This document shows, one piece after another, positions 1-11,725 of a stretch of 64,000 nucleotides of DNA (its first letter is position 1; each line of letters starts with the position of its first letter). The notes beneath the pieces were generated by a model. It did no database searches and was not told where the DNA came from. It worked only from the letters and a program-made list of their open reading frames with translations. This DNA comes from Dasypus novemcinctus. Lineage: Eukaryota; Chordata; Mammalia; Cingulata; Dasypodidae. A program made the translations under genes and the position numbers. Location of the stretch: the NCBI RefSeq assembly GCF_030445035.2, contig NC_080683.1, positions 115,491,225 through 115,555,224 on the forward strand, read 5' to 3'.

Positions 1-6
1 GTTGAA

Positions 7-172
7 GGGAGTGGGTGTGGCTTAAGCAGTTGAGAGCCTGCCTCCCACATGGGAGGTCTCAGGTTTGGTTCCTGGTACCTCCTAAAGAAAATAGACAATG
101 AGCAAAAACAATAAGTAGACAATGAGCAAGACAACAAACAAAAACAATGAGCAAACAACCAGCAGACAAGTA
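7..172 (+). mobile_element. DAS-type tRNA-derived SINE, first of an adjacent pair
   Basis: The tRNA-like head reads GTGTGGCTTAAGCAGTTGAG (A-box region), followed by the shared stretch CCTCCCACATGGGAGG and a degenerate B box GGTTTGGTTCC. The tail is a run of short A-rich units of the type GACAATGAGCAAAAACAA. This head-plus-tail arrangement is the armadillo DAS SINE design. The element is close to the window edge, so its 5' boundary and target-site duplication cannot be checked. It carries no protein-coding capacity. Confidence 0.85.
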
Positions 173-448
173 TGGAGTGGATGTGGCTCAAGCAGTCGAG
201 TGCCCGCCTCCCACATGGGAGGTCCTGGGTTTGGTTCCCAGTGTCTCCTAAGAAAAACAAACAGACAGTGAACAAAAACAACAAGCAGACAATGAGCAAA
301 AGCAATGTGCAAGCAATGAGCCAAAAGCAAATGCAAATTATGAGCAAAAAACAAGCGGACAACGAGCAAAAACAAAAATGAGCAAACAACGAGCAAAACA
401 ATGAGCAAACAGATGAGGGAACCAAATCAGGAGAGAAAAAAAAAAAAA
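173..448 (+). mobile_element. DAS-type SINE, second of an adjacent pair
   Basis: A second tRNA-like head (GGATGTGGCTCAAGCAGTCG, then CCTCCCACATGGGAGG and B box GGTTTGGTTCCC) begins where the A-rich tail of the first SINE ends. Its tail consists of many diverged repeats of the motif GAGCAAAAACAA and finishes in a 13-base poly-A at 436-448. The pair may be one dimeric retroposon or two independent insertions, one into the tail of the other. An open frame at 172-381 simply reads through this SINE. Confidence 0.87.
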
Positions 449-599
449 GATGGTTGGGGTTATTTAATTATCTTCATAGTTTCTCTTACACTAAAAATTT
501 TATATTATCCAGATAATTAATATTAGGTCTAAGCTGCTGATAGCAAAAGGTGGTAGAAATGTATCTTTATTTTGATACATGTATCTTTATTCTGATACA

Positions 600-710
600 T
601 TTGAGCCTTTGTATTCCAAGTGTCCATCACAGTGTTCTGCATACAGTGAAGTGCTCAATAAATATTAAGTCAAGAGTGAAGTGAAGTGCTCAATAAATAA
701 TAAGTCAAGA
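600..710 (+). mobile_element. L2 (or MIR) 3' end fragment with duplicated tail
   Basis: The stretch resembles the 3' terminus shared by mammalian L2 and MIR elements, including GTGCTCAATAAATATTAAG near the end. The terminal 30 bp (646-675) is repeated at 681-710 with one mismatch, a 35-bp period tandem duplication. Confidence 0.6.
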
Positions 711-814
711 AGGGCCACGAAAGATTCCAAGGGGTTTAAATAATCCTAGAACTTGATTTGTTCATGATTTAACCTTTTACTTTGCTTTTATGTCTGGAAA
801 GGAAAGAGAGAAAA

Positions 815-1000
815 GGGCACACTGTTTGGTGGAAGTAGCAGGACTTTCAATCCTAGTTCCTACCCATGTGATATGAGACAGGTTAGTAATCTCTTTGCGA
901 CTCTATCTGTTCATCTCTAAAAGCAGATAGTGGTGCTACCGCACAGGGTTATAATGAAGATTGACTGTGATAACATCCGTGAGAACTGCAGAATAAGATC
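815..1000 (+). mobile_element. MIR SINE
   Basis: The order of motifs follows the MIR core: a decayed version of the 'acttaacctctctg...tttcctcatctgtaaaat' block around 880-925, then the CACAGGGTTATAATGAAGATT block near 940-965. The copy is heavily diverged, as expected for this Mesozoic family. Ends are approximate. Confidence 0.7.
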
Positions 1001-1439
1001 ATGTTGGGGGCGGAACGAGTGCCATTGTCTTCCTTGCACCCTTACATGGTCCGGCTGAGCTGGCCTCTGCAGGGTTAACAAAAGAATTACAATAAACATC
1101 GGTACAATATGTTCTTTCCTTGTACATGATGCTACAAGGATAACATCTATATCCACTCATCGCTGCCTTCCTCGGCCTGTCCATTCTGCCTCGTAACAAA
1201 CACTTTCTGAGTACCCAAATCTGTGAAGCAATGGGGTTTACGAGGAAATGCAAGGCACGATCCCCCCTTCAAAGAACATATCAGTTCTTTTCTCTGTATC
1301 AGTTCTCCATCTGCATTTCCAATGTGGGCAGAAAGGGGACAGTTGGGGGGAAATGTCAAAACAAATAAGCACATTCATTACTATCATATTTCTTTGGGGG
1401 GGATTAATATGATATGATTTGTTTTTTTAATTTAAAATT
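1001..1439. other. No recognisable feature
   Basis: Unique-looking sequence. Several overlapping short open frames on both strands are unsupported by splice context or codon pattern. No repeat family was recognised. Confidence 0.5.
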
Positions 1440-2340
1440 TTATTTTCTTACGATTGTTACAAGTTGCTCAGGTAACACAAGGGGTTACACTGCCCCCTTA
1501 TTTTTGTCCGTTCCTCAGTCTTGAGGGATTTGGGACGATGTCCACTCTGCTTCAGGCTGAGAAGGGATGCAGATATTATGGGCTGGGGGAATGGAATTGC
1601 TTTGCTTGCTGTTGAAGATACTGCTTGCTTTTGGAATGGGGCTGGTCCATTATCATCATTTTGTTAGTTATCCAGGGCAGGCCCAAAGAGCTGGGCTCAG
1701 AGATGAACAATCCAAAGATTTCAGTATCTGAGAGATATATTTAACAGGTAAATTGAAAATTATAGGTTCAAATAAAAGAAATAGAAGAAACATGATTCAG
1801 GGAATTACAAGTATTTTTAGGTAATATTGGGGAATTAGATTTTCATATATTCCCAGATAGGGCCCACTGCAGGGATACTGATTTCGTGGAGCCATGTGGC
1901 TTGTCTGTGGTGTTGGGACATCCCTAGGCCCCTCAAGTGCATTTTTGTTTGAGGCTTTGTTTACTGTGGCAGTTGGTGAAGTACAGCTGAGACCTGCCTA
2001 AGTGTCACCTCCTGACTCACTTGAAAATCTCTTAGCTATAAAACCCTATGTTATTTAATATTTCTCCCTTTTGGTCAAGGTCTTTCTCCAAATGCATTGC
2101 TGATTAACACGTGGAAATAATCCGTTGGCGCCAGAGACGCTCATGCCTGGGTCTATTATATTCTTGAAAGTTGAATAGTAGAAAAGTGAGGAGCTCATGA
2201 AAAAATAGTAATAGAGCAAATTACACTTTGTCCAGTGTACCAGGGGCAATTGTGGAAAAATCATATGATAAATATAAAAATAAACAGGGACAAATCTGTT
2301 TGTAGGCCACAAGGTAAATTTAAGTTATCCTTCGGTTAGT
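1440..2340 (+). mobile_element. Possible lineage-specific retroelement relic
   Basis: Phrases such as CTCAGTCTTGAGGGATTTGG (near 1515) and GGTCAAGGTCTTTCTCCAAA (near 2075) look like parts of an interspersed element that I associate with xenarthran genomes. I cannot assign it to LTR or LINE or give ends. No open frame, target-site duplication or terminal repeat was found. Confidence 0.3.
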
Positions 2341-4560
2341 GGAGGGTGCTGTGATGTGCTCACTGAAGTCAGTAATCTTTTATATTTTGTCCCAGTTTAT
2401 TTTTTTCTGAGTGTTTCTTTGAATTGTGCTTGTCTGAATCGACAGATATTTCCCAGAATATCATTACTTAAAATCATCCAGTTGGTAAACTTTTCCTGTC
2501 CAACATCATTTTGGCGAGAAGCGCTGTGTTCCTTCGCGCCAGTCGGAGGTGTGAATTTTAAGCCAGGATGTGCTCAGGGCGCTGGGTCCTGCAGGCCCTT
2601 CACGCGTGTTGGCTGTCTTTTGAGACCGTCTCTTTGCCTAGTATTAGATTCGGGTCAGGATTCCAGTCTCTCTCTCACGTGTATCCGATATTGACCTAAT
2701 ACTGAGCAAGAACTATCTGGATCTTCGTTTTTGCCTGACTGGAAAAGAAGGGGAGGGAGACAGTCCCTAGCTTTGCTTCAGGATGGAGAGGCTGGCATCG
2801 GCTCTCTGTCCCTCTGCCACCCTCCTGAGGGAGCTGGATTCTGACAGCTGTCTGCAGGGAGGAATTTTTAGCTATGTCCCCTGTAGTTCTGTCACTATTA
2901 GCAGCATTTTTTATATGGAGACAGGTTCTTTTTAATGAGGAGAAAAAATTTTTATCCCACATTTAGCATGTATTTTATTTTAGTGGGAGTAAAGAGGAGA
3001 TTCTGGAAAGTAGGCTGTGGCTGGCAGTGGGCACTGTCCTCGGCTCTGGCATGATCCAAACTGGCCCTAAAGAGCACTCAGTCCCCAGCAGGATGCCCTT
3101 CCTTTCTGGAAAGACCTAGAGTCCTGCCAGGAAGTCTCAGCTGATCTCACTCTGAGAGCCAGAGGCCCAGGAGTAGCTCTCACTCATGGCTCACGGCTGC
3201 CAGCAGCCCTGGGGAGCATGCACCTCCGGGCCATGTTTAGTTTCAGACTCTTGGGTTTCCATAAGCCTGCCTGCCCGCCCCCCAAATGGTTTGACAAGGG
3301 AATTTTGAGCAAGGGATGCCCCAGTCCCATCTGATCCTTCCCCTAATGGTCTGACTGCTTCTTCTTCTTTAGAACAAATAGCCGGAGGGAAATATATCAG
3401 AATATCAGAAATTAACTTTAGTGTGTTATTTGCTCTTAGAGCAAGTTTAGGCATTAAAATAAAACATACAAACCAACAAACGACTAAGCAAAGCATCAAG
3501 TAGGACAGATGTGCTCAGTTTTTTTTTTTTTTAATCATCAAGAATCCTTGACTTTTCCTTTTCATGAATGAATACTCCGGTTTTGAAAGATTTCATTTGC
3601 AAAACAGACTGCAAGTCTCATCTGCAAAACAGAAGTTTTACTTCATACTCAGGTTTCTCTTCGTATCACACAAATATATCCTCCTTTGCAATAGCAATAA
3701 ACATGTTCTGCTTTTATTATTTAATGACATAAGTAACTGTCTACCTTCTAAAACAGCGTGTGAAGGTAAACAGGAGTTGCCAACTCATTCAATAAAGTCC
3801 CAACCCGAACTGGGTGACTTTGACAATTTCATTGGCCTGTGAACACTTGTCATTTCAATTTAGCTTTTCAAAGGCGGAAAAACTGCTCCAGGACCCCAAT
3901 TACTGTTCATACTGAACCCTAGATTTCTGAGCTGCTCACACTTGAGATCCTTACTCAAAGCCTGTCCAAAAAAAAAAAAAAAGGTCTGGCTTTTATCTTG
4001 CCATTTTCTGTCTAAACTTCAATTTCCATAGTTCGATACTCAAAAAGATACAGGCTTGAGGTCTTGTGATTCAAATATAGGGGTTTACTATTCCATCAAG
4101 TGTGCTAAGGTTCCTGCCATTCAGATCCTGGGACGGAAAATGTAGGAGGAAAAGGGTCAGGATGAAAAAGGCCTGAAATGAAAGAATGAGGAAAATCCGC
4201 TTCCCTCTATAGATTGTTTCACTCTGAGTGCCATTCACAGAAATGTGGTATCCATGGAGACGAGCGCAGTACATGCTAAGGTTACATACTCTCTGCAGAT
4301 ATAAAAGCTATCTCTCCAATCTGACACTACCTCTAGGAGTAGCAGAGGGAAGGTGTTTGAGAAATGTATTGAATAATTAATTGAGTACCTATCGTGGAAA
4401 TAAGATTTGCACAATGAAGGATACAAAACATACAAATGACGATGACTATGGGAGCATGTGGTTTCGTGTGGAAACTTGGCCATTGTCATAGCATTCTGGC
4501 TCTTGTTGAATCTGTATTATTATTACCGTAGAAAATATGAAGAAACATCCCTGCCCTAAA
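2341..4560. other. Unassigned sequence with simple A/T runs
   Basis: No gene or repeat family recognised in about 2.2 kb. A T-run near 3518-3532 and an A-run at 3968-3983 are the only simple sequences. A modest CpG-bearing patch lies at 2510-2670. Short open frames here overlap on both strands and show nothing typical of exons. Confidence 0.5.
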
Positions 4561-4565
4561 TTTAT

Positions 4566-4596
4566 TGTTTTGTTTTTGTTTGTTTGTTTGTTTGGT
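4566..4596. repeat. (GTTT)n microsatellite
   Basis: A short interrupted run of GTTT units, preceded by TTTTG units. It could be the decayed T-rich tail of an antisense retroelement. Confidence 0.75.
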
Positions 4597-4689
4597 AGAA
4601 AACAGAATGTCACTGAATATAAAATGGCATTTTTCTGAGGCTTATTTTATAATTAAGTGACAAACAAGAGAGCAGGCTTCCCAGAAATT

Positions 4690-4965
4690 GAACAAGAAGA
4701 TCATCACAGCCTAGCAGAAATGGAACAACGCCGGGGAGAAATAACCCACAGCGCATGTGTGACAGCACCATGATGTTCTCCGAGGTGAACGAACTGCCCC
4801 CGGCACCGAAGATGTGGGAGGAGTGGGTAGGGTGGGGTGTGGGATATGTGGGAACCTCTTATATTTTTTAATGTAACATTTTTTGTGATCTACGTATCTT
4901 TAAAAAATACAATAAAAAAATAAATGCTCATAAAAAATTTAAAAATTTCTAAAACTTTTTTTTAA
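4690..4965 (+). mobile_element. L1 3' end, armadillo-type
   Basis: A G-rich tract (GTGGGAGGAGTGGGTAGGGT at about 4815-4834) is followed by an AT-rich end with TTTTTTGTGATCTACGTATC and AATACAATAAAAAAATAAA, then an A-rich tail. This matches my recollection of the 3' untranslated end of young xenarthran L1 copies. It is 5' truncated, so no coding sequence is present. The upstream limit is uncertain. Confidence 0.5.
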
Positions 4966-5284
4966 AAAGAGAAGAGTGCTTTCAAAGTGAAGGATGAACG
5001 AGGAGCAGCGGGGACACAAGGACCCATTCAAGGACGTGGACGCAGGGTCTGACCAGGACAGGGAAGTTTGTGGCAATGTCTGTGAGAGGCAGGGGAGACC
5101 GCCCTTGGGATGACAGGGATTTCCTGGGCTGCAGTTCTGCCTGAATTCCAGGGTAAATCATAGTGAGGCCAGCTACAAGGAACTTCGCTTTCTTAATAAC
5201 CAGTGGAATTAATGGGTGACAAAATTCTGCAGAGTCTTGGAGAATAAGGTGTGCTGTCAAGAAAATGAATTAAAAATGAAAGAA

Positions 5285-5762
5285 TTAAAAGCTTATCATT
5301 AAACTTAAATGCAGAAGCGAGTCTGAAAAGGCTCTCTACTCTATGATTTGACTATATGACCTGGAAAAGGCAAATCAGAGGGACTGAAAAAGGTTAAGCG
5401 TTGCCAGACCTATGCAGGAGGACTTGAAAAGGTGGAGCCCAGGGCACTTTCAGGCATTGGGCCTTGTACTATTCCTTATGATACTGCAATGAGGACTATG
5501 TAGCATTATGCATTTGTCAAAATCCTCAGAACTGTGTACACATGGAGTGAACTCTAGTGTAAGCTATGGACTTGAGTTACTAATAATATATCAATATTAG
5601 TTCATCAATTTTAACAAATGTACCAGGCAAATACAAGATGTTAACAATTGGGGAGCTGGGGGTGGGGTGGGGAGGAGTGGCAGGCATAATATAGAAATTG
5701 TCTGTACTTTCTGCTCAATCTAAAACTACACATTTAAAACTGCCCTAGAAAATAAAATGTAT
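5285..5762 (+). mobile_element. L1 3' UTR (L1MA/L1MB-like)
   Basis: The sequence follows the L1 3' UTR closely: 'gtgaactctagtgtaagctatggac', TAATATATCAATATTAGTTC, AATTTTAACAAATGTACCA, CAAGATGTTAACAATTGGGG, then a polypurine G tract (5650-5680), 'ctgtactttctgctcaat' and a terminal 'gccctagaaaataaaatgt' with A-rich end. This arrangement is diagnostic of mid-age mammalian L1. ORF2 is absent, so it is a 5'-truncated insertion. Confidence 0.85.
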
Positions 5763-7006
5763 TAATTCTTTTCATTAAAAAGCTTAATATCAAATTGGGC
5801 TTCAAGAATGATATATTTGGATCAATCTTTATCTTCTTAAGAACTAGAACTGCTTCTTCATTGATTAGCCCAAGTACGTGATTTTGTTTTTTCTTGCAAA
5901 TATGGGGAAGGGTGGCCCAATCACTGTTGATTTGACATGGTGCAGCATAGAAAATATGGGGTTGGCAACAGCAGGCAGGGGAGGTAAGGAGGGGAGAAAT
6001 TTGAAAGCTCTCAGAGAAAAATGCACCTCTGCTTTCAATCTTTTGCTGAAACATGTCCTTAGTTATACTTAGTCTGAGAATCAAGAGCATTTTCCTGTTG
6101 GCAAATACCTACCTCAATAAATAAGGTAGAAGTGCCATTCTAAGCATTTTAAATGTTGTACGTATATTTGTGCATGTTCACGCACTAAACATTTGAGATA
6201 GTTTTCATAATACAAAATTAATTTTACATGTGTCTCATTTAACACAATTTAACTTAAACTTTAAAAGAAAAATTCTTTCAAAATATTTCAGTTGTAGCCA
6301 ACAGGGCAAACCCATATGGTTTCCATGTACTTACACCTATCATCAAACATCCAAAGTAAATCCAACCAGGAATTGAATGTACAGCCCAGGGGTCTTTTAC
6401 AGGTGGCTTCTCTAACAAATGTGATCAGCCATTTCTAGGTGGATCTGGTCATAGTCAAGGTTGGCCATTCTCTGACCATGAAGCTGCTAGAGTCTAACAC
6501 TTGTGCTTCAAAAGTGATGAGACTTTGTTTAACACAAAGCTATTTAACACAAAGCTCTGTTTTCAGGGAATACTGGTGAGTCAATATTTGATTTGCAATC
6601 ACTAAATGCATCTATTTCTTATTTTACTGTCAATGCCCACACTATCCTACTTCCATATGTATTTCCATTATTCTTCTGTGGCCCCCCCAAATAAATGAAA
6701 AGATGGAGTTTCCTACTGCTTGCAATCCTCCCTGAGAAACAATCTTCTTACAACTCTCCTTCAATGCTAAGTGGAATTTCAGTTCAGGATGCTCCAGGGT
6801 CTTTGGCATTATTGTTATTGTATGATCCCCTCTCTTTGCCAAGGCACCCACAAGTAGTTCTTGTTAAAATTTCCTCATGCTACAGTTTTTACGGGTCACT
6901 GAGACCTCCATTCCATTAGACCATCATGTTTTCACTTTCCAACAACCTCTTCGTGGCATTGCAATCCTTTTTACTCCTCTTTATTCTGATTATTAGTATT
7001 GGTATT
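5763..7006. other. Unassigned sequence
   Basis: No gene or recognised repeat. Open frames at 5734-6090 (minus) and 5878-6072 (plus) overlap each other and show no splice or start context. The sequence is moderately AT-rich. Confidence 0.5.
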
Positions 7007-7014
7007 GGTATTGG

Positions 7015-7445
7015 CGGATTTTTTTAAAGTTTTTTTAAAATTTATTTCTCTCCCCTTTCCCCCTCCCCCCTCCCCCCCAGTTGTCTGCTCTCTGTATCCA
7101 TTTGCTGTGTGTTCTTCTGTGTCCGCTTATATTCTAGTCAGTGGCACCAGGAATCTGTGTCTCTTTTTGTTGCATCATCTTGCTGTGTCAGCTCTCCGTG
7201 TGTGCAGTGCCATTCCTGGGCAGGCTGCACTTTCTTTCACCCTGGGTGGCTCTCCTTATGGGGCGCACTCTTTGTGTGGGGGCTCCCCTACACGGGGGAC
7301 ACCCCTGCATGGCATAGCAATCCTTGCACGCATCAGCGCTGTGCATGGGCCAGCTCATCACACAGGTCAGGAGACCCGGGATTTGAACCCTGGACCTCCC
7401 ATGTGGCAGGCAGACGCTCTATCCGTTGAGCCAAATCCACTTCCC
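7015..7445 (-). mobile_element. DAS SINE, full-length, antisense
   Basis: Read on the minus strand, a tRNA-like head occupies 7375-7445 (A-box region GGATTTGGCTCAACGG, B box GGGTTCAAATCC). A GC-rich body follows, and an A-rich tail is seen here as T-runs from 7019. The target-site duplication GGTATTGG flanks it at 7007-7014 and 7446-7453. Open frames of 203 and 106 residues through this region are readings of the SINE and its flank, not genes. Confidence 0.92.
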
Positions 7446-7453
7446 GGTATTGG

Positions 7454-8559
7454 AATTTATTATGATTATAGAGGGGAGGCAACACCATTTTCTGCTGTAA
7501 TTCCCCAATACCTCTCTCTTTCTCCCTTAGCTAATTTCAGCAAGATTGATCTGACCTACTCTTGGATTAGCTTGAAGGGCTTCAAGATTACAAGTTCATA
7601 TCAATTCTGATGAGCAAACTCTTCTAAGCAACTGATGTCCAAGCTCTGCAGGATCCTTTTGCCAACAAGCTCATTTCTCCAACCAGAAAATTCCCATTTT
7701 TATCTGTTCTGTTGGATGTTTCTGATTTTTTCATAATGTTTTCATGACTATGTAAAGCAGCCTGAGGGTGGGTTTCCTTCTGGGAGTACTGTTCACAATG
7801 TGTCCAGCTGTGCCATCTCAGCTGTGGCTCTATGCCATGACAAGGGCTTGGAAGACTGTTGAGTCTTTGCCTATGTGTTTTGCCAACTGAATCTAGCTTT
7901 ATGAATAAGTCACATGTCCTTAATAATGTTTGATCCCACTCTTAAGCTTAATAATTATGAGTCTTTTGCAAAGAAAATCTTTAAAACATTACCTCAACAA
8001 ACCCCATCCTCTTTGATTCTTACTGTCTGACATCTCTGTTCCTGAACTCAAGCAGTCGAGTATTGCTGGGGAAAGGAATCACACAATTGAGTTGGCTGAT
8101 TTCACTAAAAACTTATGACCACAAAAATTAAGTGCATGCTAAATATTTTCTAGAAATCCCACTGTATATTTCTGGTTGAATCTCTTTTCCATTATATTCT
8201 AGCAACTCCTCCTCCCACCTAGCTTTTGGCCCCGTCCCACACACTTTAATTCAGAAGCCAGAAGATAGGAGCAACCTAAAAATAGACCAACTTTGACGTC
8301 TGTCTTCTCCTTCTTGCCTCCTGTTAAACAAGAAAATGTCTCTCCGATGAAAACCATTTCTACCAAGTGAATTCTGGAACCTAATGTATGTTTCCAGACT
8401 TTGGCCTTTCTCTGAACTTCAACCCAAACTGTTATATCACACTTGGTTGATTTATTTGTTTGCATGTCTCAGAAATCTCTCAAGGTTGACGTATGGAATA
8501 TTCTCCTCTTGTTTCTCCCTCCAACGAAAAATAATAAAAGAAACAAAACAAAACAAAAC
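7454..8559. other. Unassigned sequence
   Basis: About 1.1 kb with no recognised gene or repeat. A (CAAAA)n run of five units sits near 8538-8560. Confidence 0.5.
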
Positions 8560-8574
8560 ATGGTTCTTGCCCAT

Positions 8575-8960
8575 AATCCTCCAAATTTTGGCAAGTGATG
8601 CCATCAGCCATCTAGTTGTTCAAATAAAAAACCTAGACATTTTCATTGATTCCTCATCCCCAAACAACCTATCAATTCTTCTTACTGATTCTATCTGAAA
8701 AATTTATGTTTTGAAAATGCATTCCTCCCCATCTCCACCACCTTGCTCTCGTGGAGGACACTGTCCTTCCTCAAGGCAGGCCCAGTGGACCCCTCATTGG
8801 TCTGTGTGCCTCCTTCCTTGCCACTGGCTCTCTGTTCTACTACCCCTGCCCAACCAAAATCACTGGTGCAAAATAGGAGCCTGTTATTTTGAACACTAGT
8901 AAAGTGTTGAATTTCTTTACCCTGGGCTCATATAATCTGCATGCTTCTGGGTTACAGGGT
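8575..8960 (+). mobile_element. L2 LINE fragment
   Basis: The text AACCTAGACATTTTCATTGA followed by TTCCTCATCCCCAAAC parallels the L2 coding region that reads 'aaccttggagtcatccttgactcc' in consensus. Downstream pieces resemble L2 sequence from the C-terminal half of ORF2. All frames are broken. Confidence 0.65.
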
Positions 8961-9059
8961 ATGCTATAGTAAGGGCTTCCTGTTAGTCTCTTTGAGGGGC
9001 ATCATTTGATTTTCACATTGCTTCTGCACCCATCCCTATTTCTTCATAAAGTCTGTCAA

Positions 9060-9185
9060 TAGACAGCCATGTATTGAAAGTTTACTAAATGCTAGGTACT
9101 GTCACAGGTGCTGGGAACACATCACACATCTAGTTAGTTTTGGTCCTGGGACCACAAAAGAACTTACTGTCTAATGTTGGTATAT
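9060..9185 (-). mobile_element. L2 3' end fragment, antisense
   Basis: The phrase TTTACTAAATGCTAGGTACT followed by CACAGGTGCTGGGAAC is the antisense L2 3' end ('tactatgtgccaggcactgt...aggtgctggg'). It is short and diverged. Confidence 0.65.
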
Positions 9186-9680
9186 TATTGACCCCTGAAG
9201 ACAGCCATGTGCGTGCTTTACTGAAATATTGGTAAAATGTTTTCCTCCTCACTAGAAGACTCTTAAAATAATAACTTGTGAGTTGAACTTCTATTAAATG
9301 GAATGGGATTTTAAATGCTACCATGTAGCTTGCTATTTTAGGGAGGACTGTAAAGTTAATAACCGAACTCTAATTTTTAATATAAATTTGAACTTTTGCA
9401 CTGATAACCTTCTTACTGTTGATCAATTTTATAATAGCTCAAAAATTCAAGTACTTCAAAAATGCATAGAAAGTAAAACTTTTAAATGGAATCTCTATTT
9501 TAAAGGCACTTAGGAAAATTGCTGTTAATATTTAAAAGGAATCCTGTTATAATTCTTTGTGAAGATGGAGATTAACCATTAACTTGTTTTCAATAAATGT
9601 TAACTTTTAAATTAAAATTTGTATGTTGCAGAAAGTAAACCTTCTAGCAATATAAAATTTTAACTGATAAGAAAAACCAA
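9186..9680. other. AT-rich unassigned sequence
   Basis: No recognised gene or repeat. The small open frames reflect AT-rich composition. Confidence 0.5.
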
Positions 9681-9689
9681 AATGTAAAG

Positions 9690-10235
9690 TGAAAATTATG
9701 GGAAATTCAAGTTATAATATCTGTCTTCTACACAGCTACCACACTGTCCAAGCCACCATCTTTCTCTCCTGGATAACTCCAACAGCTTTGTTAACTGGTA
9801 TTCCCGTCTCCAACCCTGCCCTCCTCTGCCCCCACACCACCACCAATAGAATATTCCAAAATACTAATTTTATCATGTTGCATATGATTAAAAGACTTCA
9901 CCTCTTGCCACTTCAACCAAACTGAGTTTACTTTGGTCCCTGAAATGCTGGAAGGAACCATGCCCATCTCCATCCCTGCCTTTGTCAGTGCCATCATCAC
10001 ACCTTGCAACACTTTTCCATCCCCTGTTTTTACTGGGGTACCTCCTACTCATCTCAAGCATCTCTTTTTTTTTACCAGAGTAAAGGGGATTCCTTAGGCC
10101 TCATCTCACTTTCTGCAGGGACTTTCCTCTGTGGAGCTCAGAATTTGGCTTAGATCTTCCAAATCACCCTGAACTTTCTGTATCACATCACCTATTCCAC
10201 TGTATTGCAATCACATGTTTAATTGTCTCTTTCCA
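9690..10235 (+). mobile_element. L2 LINE fragment (ORF2 C-terminal region and 3' end)
   Basis: The stretch at about 9743-9790 (GTCCAAGCCACCATCTTTCT, CTCCTGGATAACTCCAACAG) tracks the L2 segment 'gtccaagccaccatcatctctcacctggattactgcaacagc'. It runs on through 'tatcatgttg...atgattaaaagacttcacctcttgccacttc' to a 3' portion near 10185-10230 resembling 'cactgtattgtaattatttgttta'. No frame remains open over a useful length. Confidence 0.75.
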
Positions 10236-10700
10236 GCACGAGTTCATTTTGCTAATAGGAATAAACTACTGCTACTTCACATCCCTCCTTGCAAACTTGA
10301 ATAACCCCTCATTCCCTAAAGACTAAAGTTCAAATTCTAAAGTTAATTTTCTGTTATTTTGTACTAACCTTCCATGTTGCCATCATAAAATACTGTTCTT
10401 TTCCCATATCCTATGCTTCCACCATACTGAACCTACTAGTCATGTCCTCAACATGCCATGTGTTTTCCTGGTTGACCAGGACAAATGAAATTTCCTACTT
10501 TACACAAAATCTCAAATTCTCCCAGGTAGAAGTAATCACCTCTTCCTCTGAATTTCCATTGCAGTTTTTCCACCTTATACTTACTGTAGAGTATGCAACT
10601 TTCAGAGGTGGAAACCACATCCTATTAACCGGCGTCAGTCCAAACAGCATGTCGAGCAGATACCACCGAGTTCTTCCAGTGATATATACTCAACAACTAT
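10236..10700 (+). mobile_element. Second L2 LINE fragment
   Basis: TCATTCCCTAAAGACTAAAG and the following text parallel L2 'ccattgcactcagaataaagtccaaa', and TCTCCCAGGTAGAAGTAATC with its flank resembles the 'aagtgtcacctcctc' region. Because this restarts upstream of the segment that ended the previous copy, it is probably a separate insertion. Assignment is weaker than for the other L2 pieces. Confidence 0.5.
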
Positions 10701-11169
10701 TTCTTGAGTAAATTTAATTTCAGTAAAGTCTTTGAGAAATTTTTCATTCTAGAGATGCAGCAAAAAAAGAGTTTTCTTTTCTATTCCATTAATAGATAAA
10801 ATAAACAGTTGAATTGTAAAGGAAATAAAATGACTAAGGGTGGCCATTTCTATGAATCATGGGCTATTTGTGAAAAGAGTCAGGGAAAGAAATGAAGAGG
10901 CTGAAGTAAGGATCCTCCTTTTAGATTATTTTTACGACTAATAAATTGTAGAAAGTATGATCATTTCAAATGCTGTACTTCAAATAACACTCCAAAATAT
11001 GTGTGAAGTAATGGTGTCTCCACACTGAAGACCAGTTAGCAATAAAACATTTTTAAACTCAGTGGTTTTAGGTTGATTCCCCTGCATTTGGTGGAATACA
11101 CAGAGACACATATATATTTATATTCATAGATATATCCTTAAAGTCTTCTCATCAAGTTGCAGGTGGTAA
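10701..11169. other. Unassigned sequence
   Basis: No gene or repeat recognised. Confidence 0.5.
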
Positions 11170-11345
11170 AGTATGTATATCAGGGAGAAAAGAGTTGACA
11201 GTCATCTCTAGGCGTGAAGGGCACTTTGTATGGGATTTGTTACGACTCTTCCTTGTACAAGTAACAGGAACCAACTGAAATGGACTCAGGTCAAAAAAAT
11301 AATTCATTGACTCACATAACTGACCCCAGACAGACCACAACCATG
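11170..11345 (+). mobile_element. Possible old interspersed repeat, class unknown
   Basis: ACAAGTAACAGGAACCAACT with ATTCATTGACTCACATAACT resembles a common mammalian repeat reading 'acagaaaacccaactcaaac...tttattggctcacgtaactg'. I cannot name the family with certainty. Confidence 0.3.
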
Positions 11346-11610
11346 GTTGTGCATCTCCCTCAGTGGCTACGCCTCTGTGAACTCCTTTTCTGTATCTTCC
11401 TCAGTTTCCCAGATTCTAAACATTGGAGGGCCCCAGAGTTTAGTCCTTGAATCTGTTCTCATGCTTGATGTGATCTCCCATGGCTTACAGTACTAATTTT
11501 TCTGCCCATGGTGCTCAAGAATATTATCCAAGCTGCCTACAGGACATTTCTCTTTGGATGTCTCATGGATGCTGTAAAGCTCACATTCTGTCTTGTATCT
11601 CTTAAATTCA
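11345..11610 (+). mobile_element. L2 LINE fragment covering a reverse transcriptase motif
   Basis: The segment aligns by eye to the L2 ORF2 reverse transcriptase. At 11428-11454 the sense reading is G-P-Q-S-L-V-L-E-S where L2-type reverse transcriptases have the P-Q-G-S-V-L-G-P block, so the motif is decayed. Downstream phrases such as 'catttctctttggatgtctcatggatgc' match L2 'acatctccacttggatgtctaataggcat'. It is a separate copy from the long L2 that begins near 11610. Confidence 0.75.
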
Positions 11611-11725
11611 TGAAAATTGAACTCAACTGGGCAGTCACTTATACTTCTTGGCAATTCCTGCTCTCTACTTTCCTAGATGGCTATTCTATGCCTTCTCTCT
11701 CCTTAAACCTCCATCACTTCCCTAT

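Noticed and set aside
6999..7610. 203-residue plus-strand open frame
   Set aside because: It reads antisense through a DAS SINE with clear target duplication and into flanking DNA; there is no domain or splice support.
8044..8060. CTCAAGCAGTCGAGT, identical to part of a DAS A-box region
   Set aside because: The identity stops at once on both sides, with no B box or tail; most likely coincidence.
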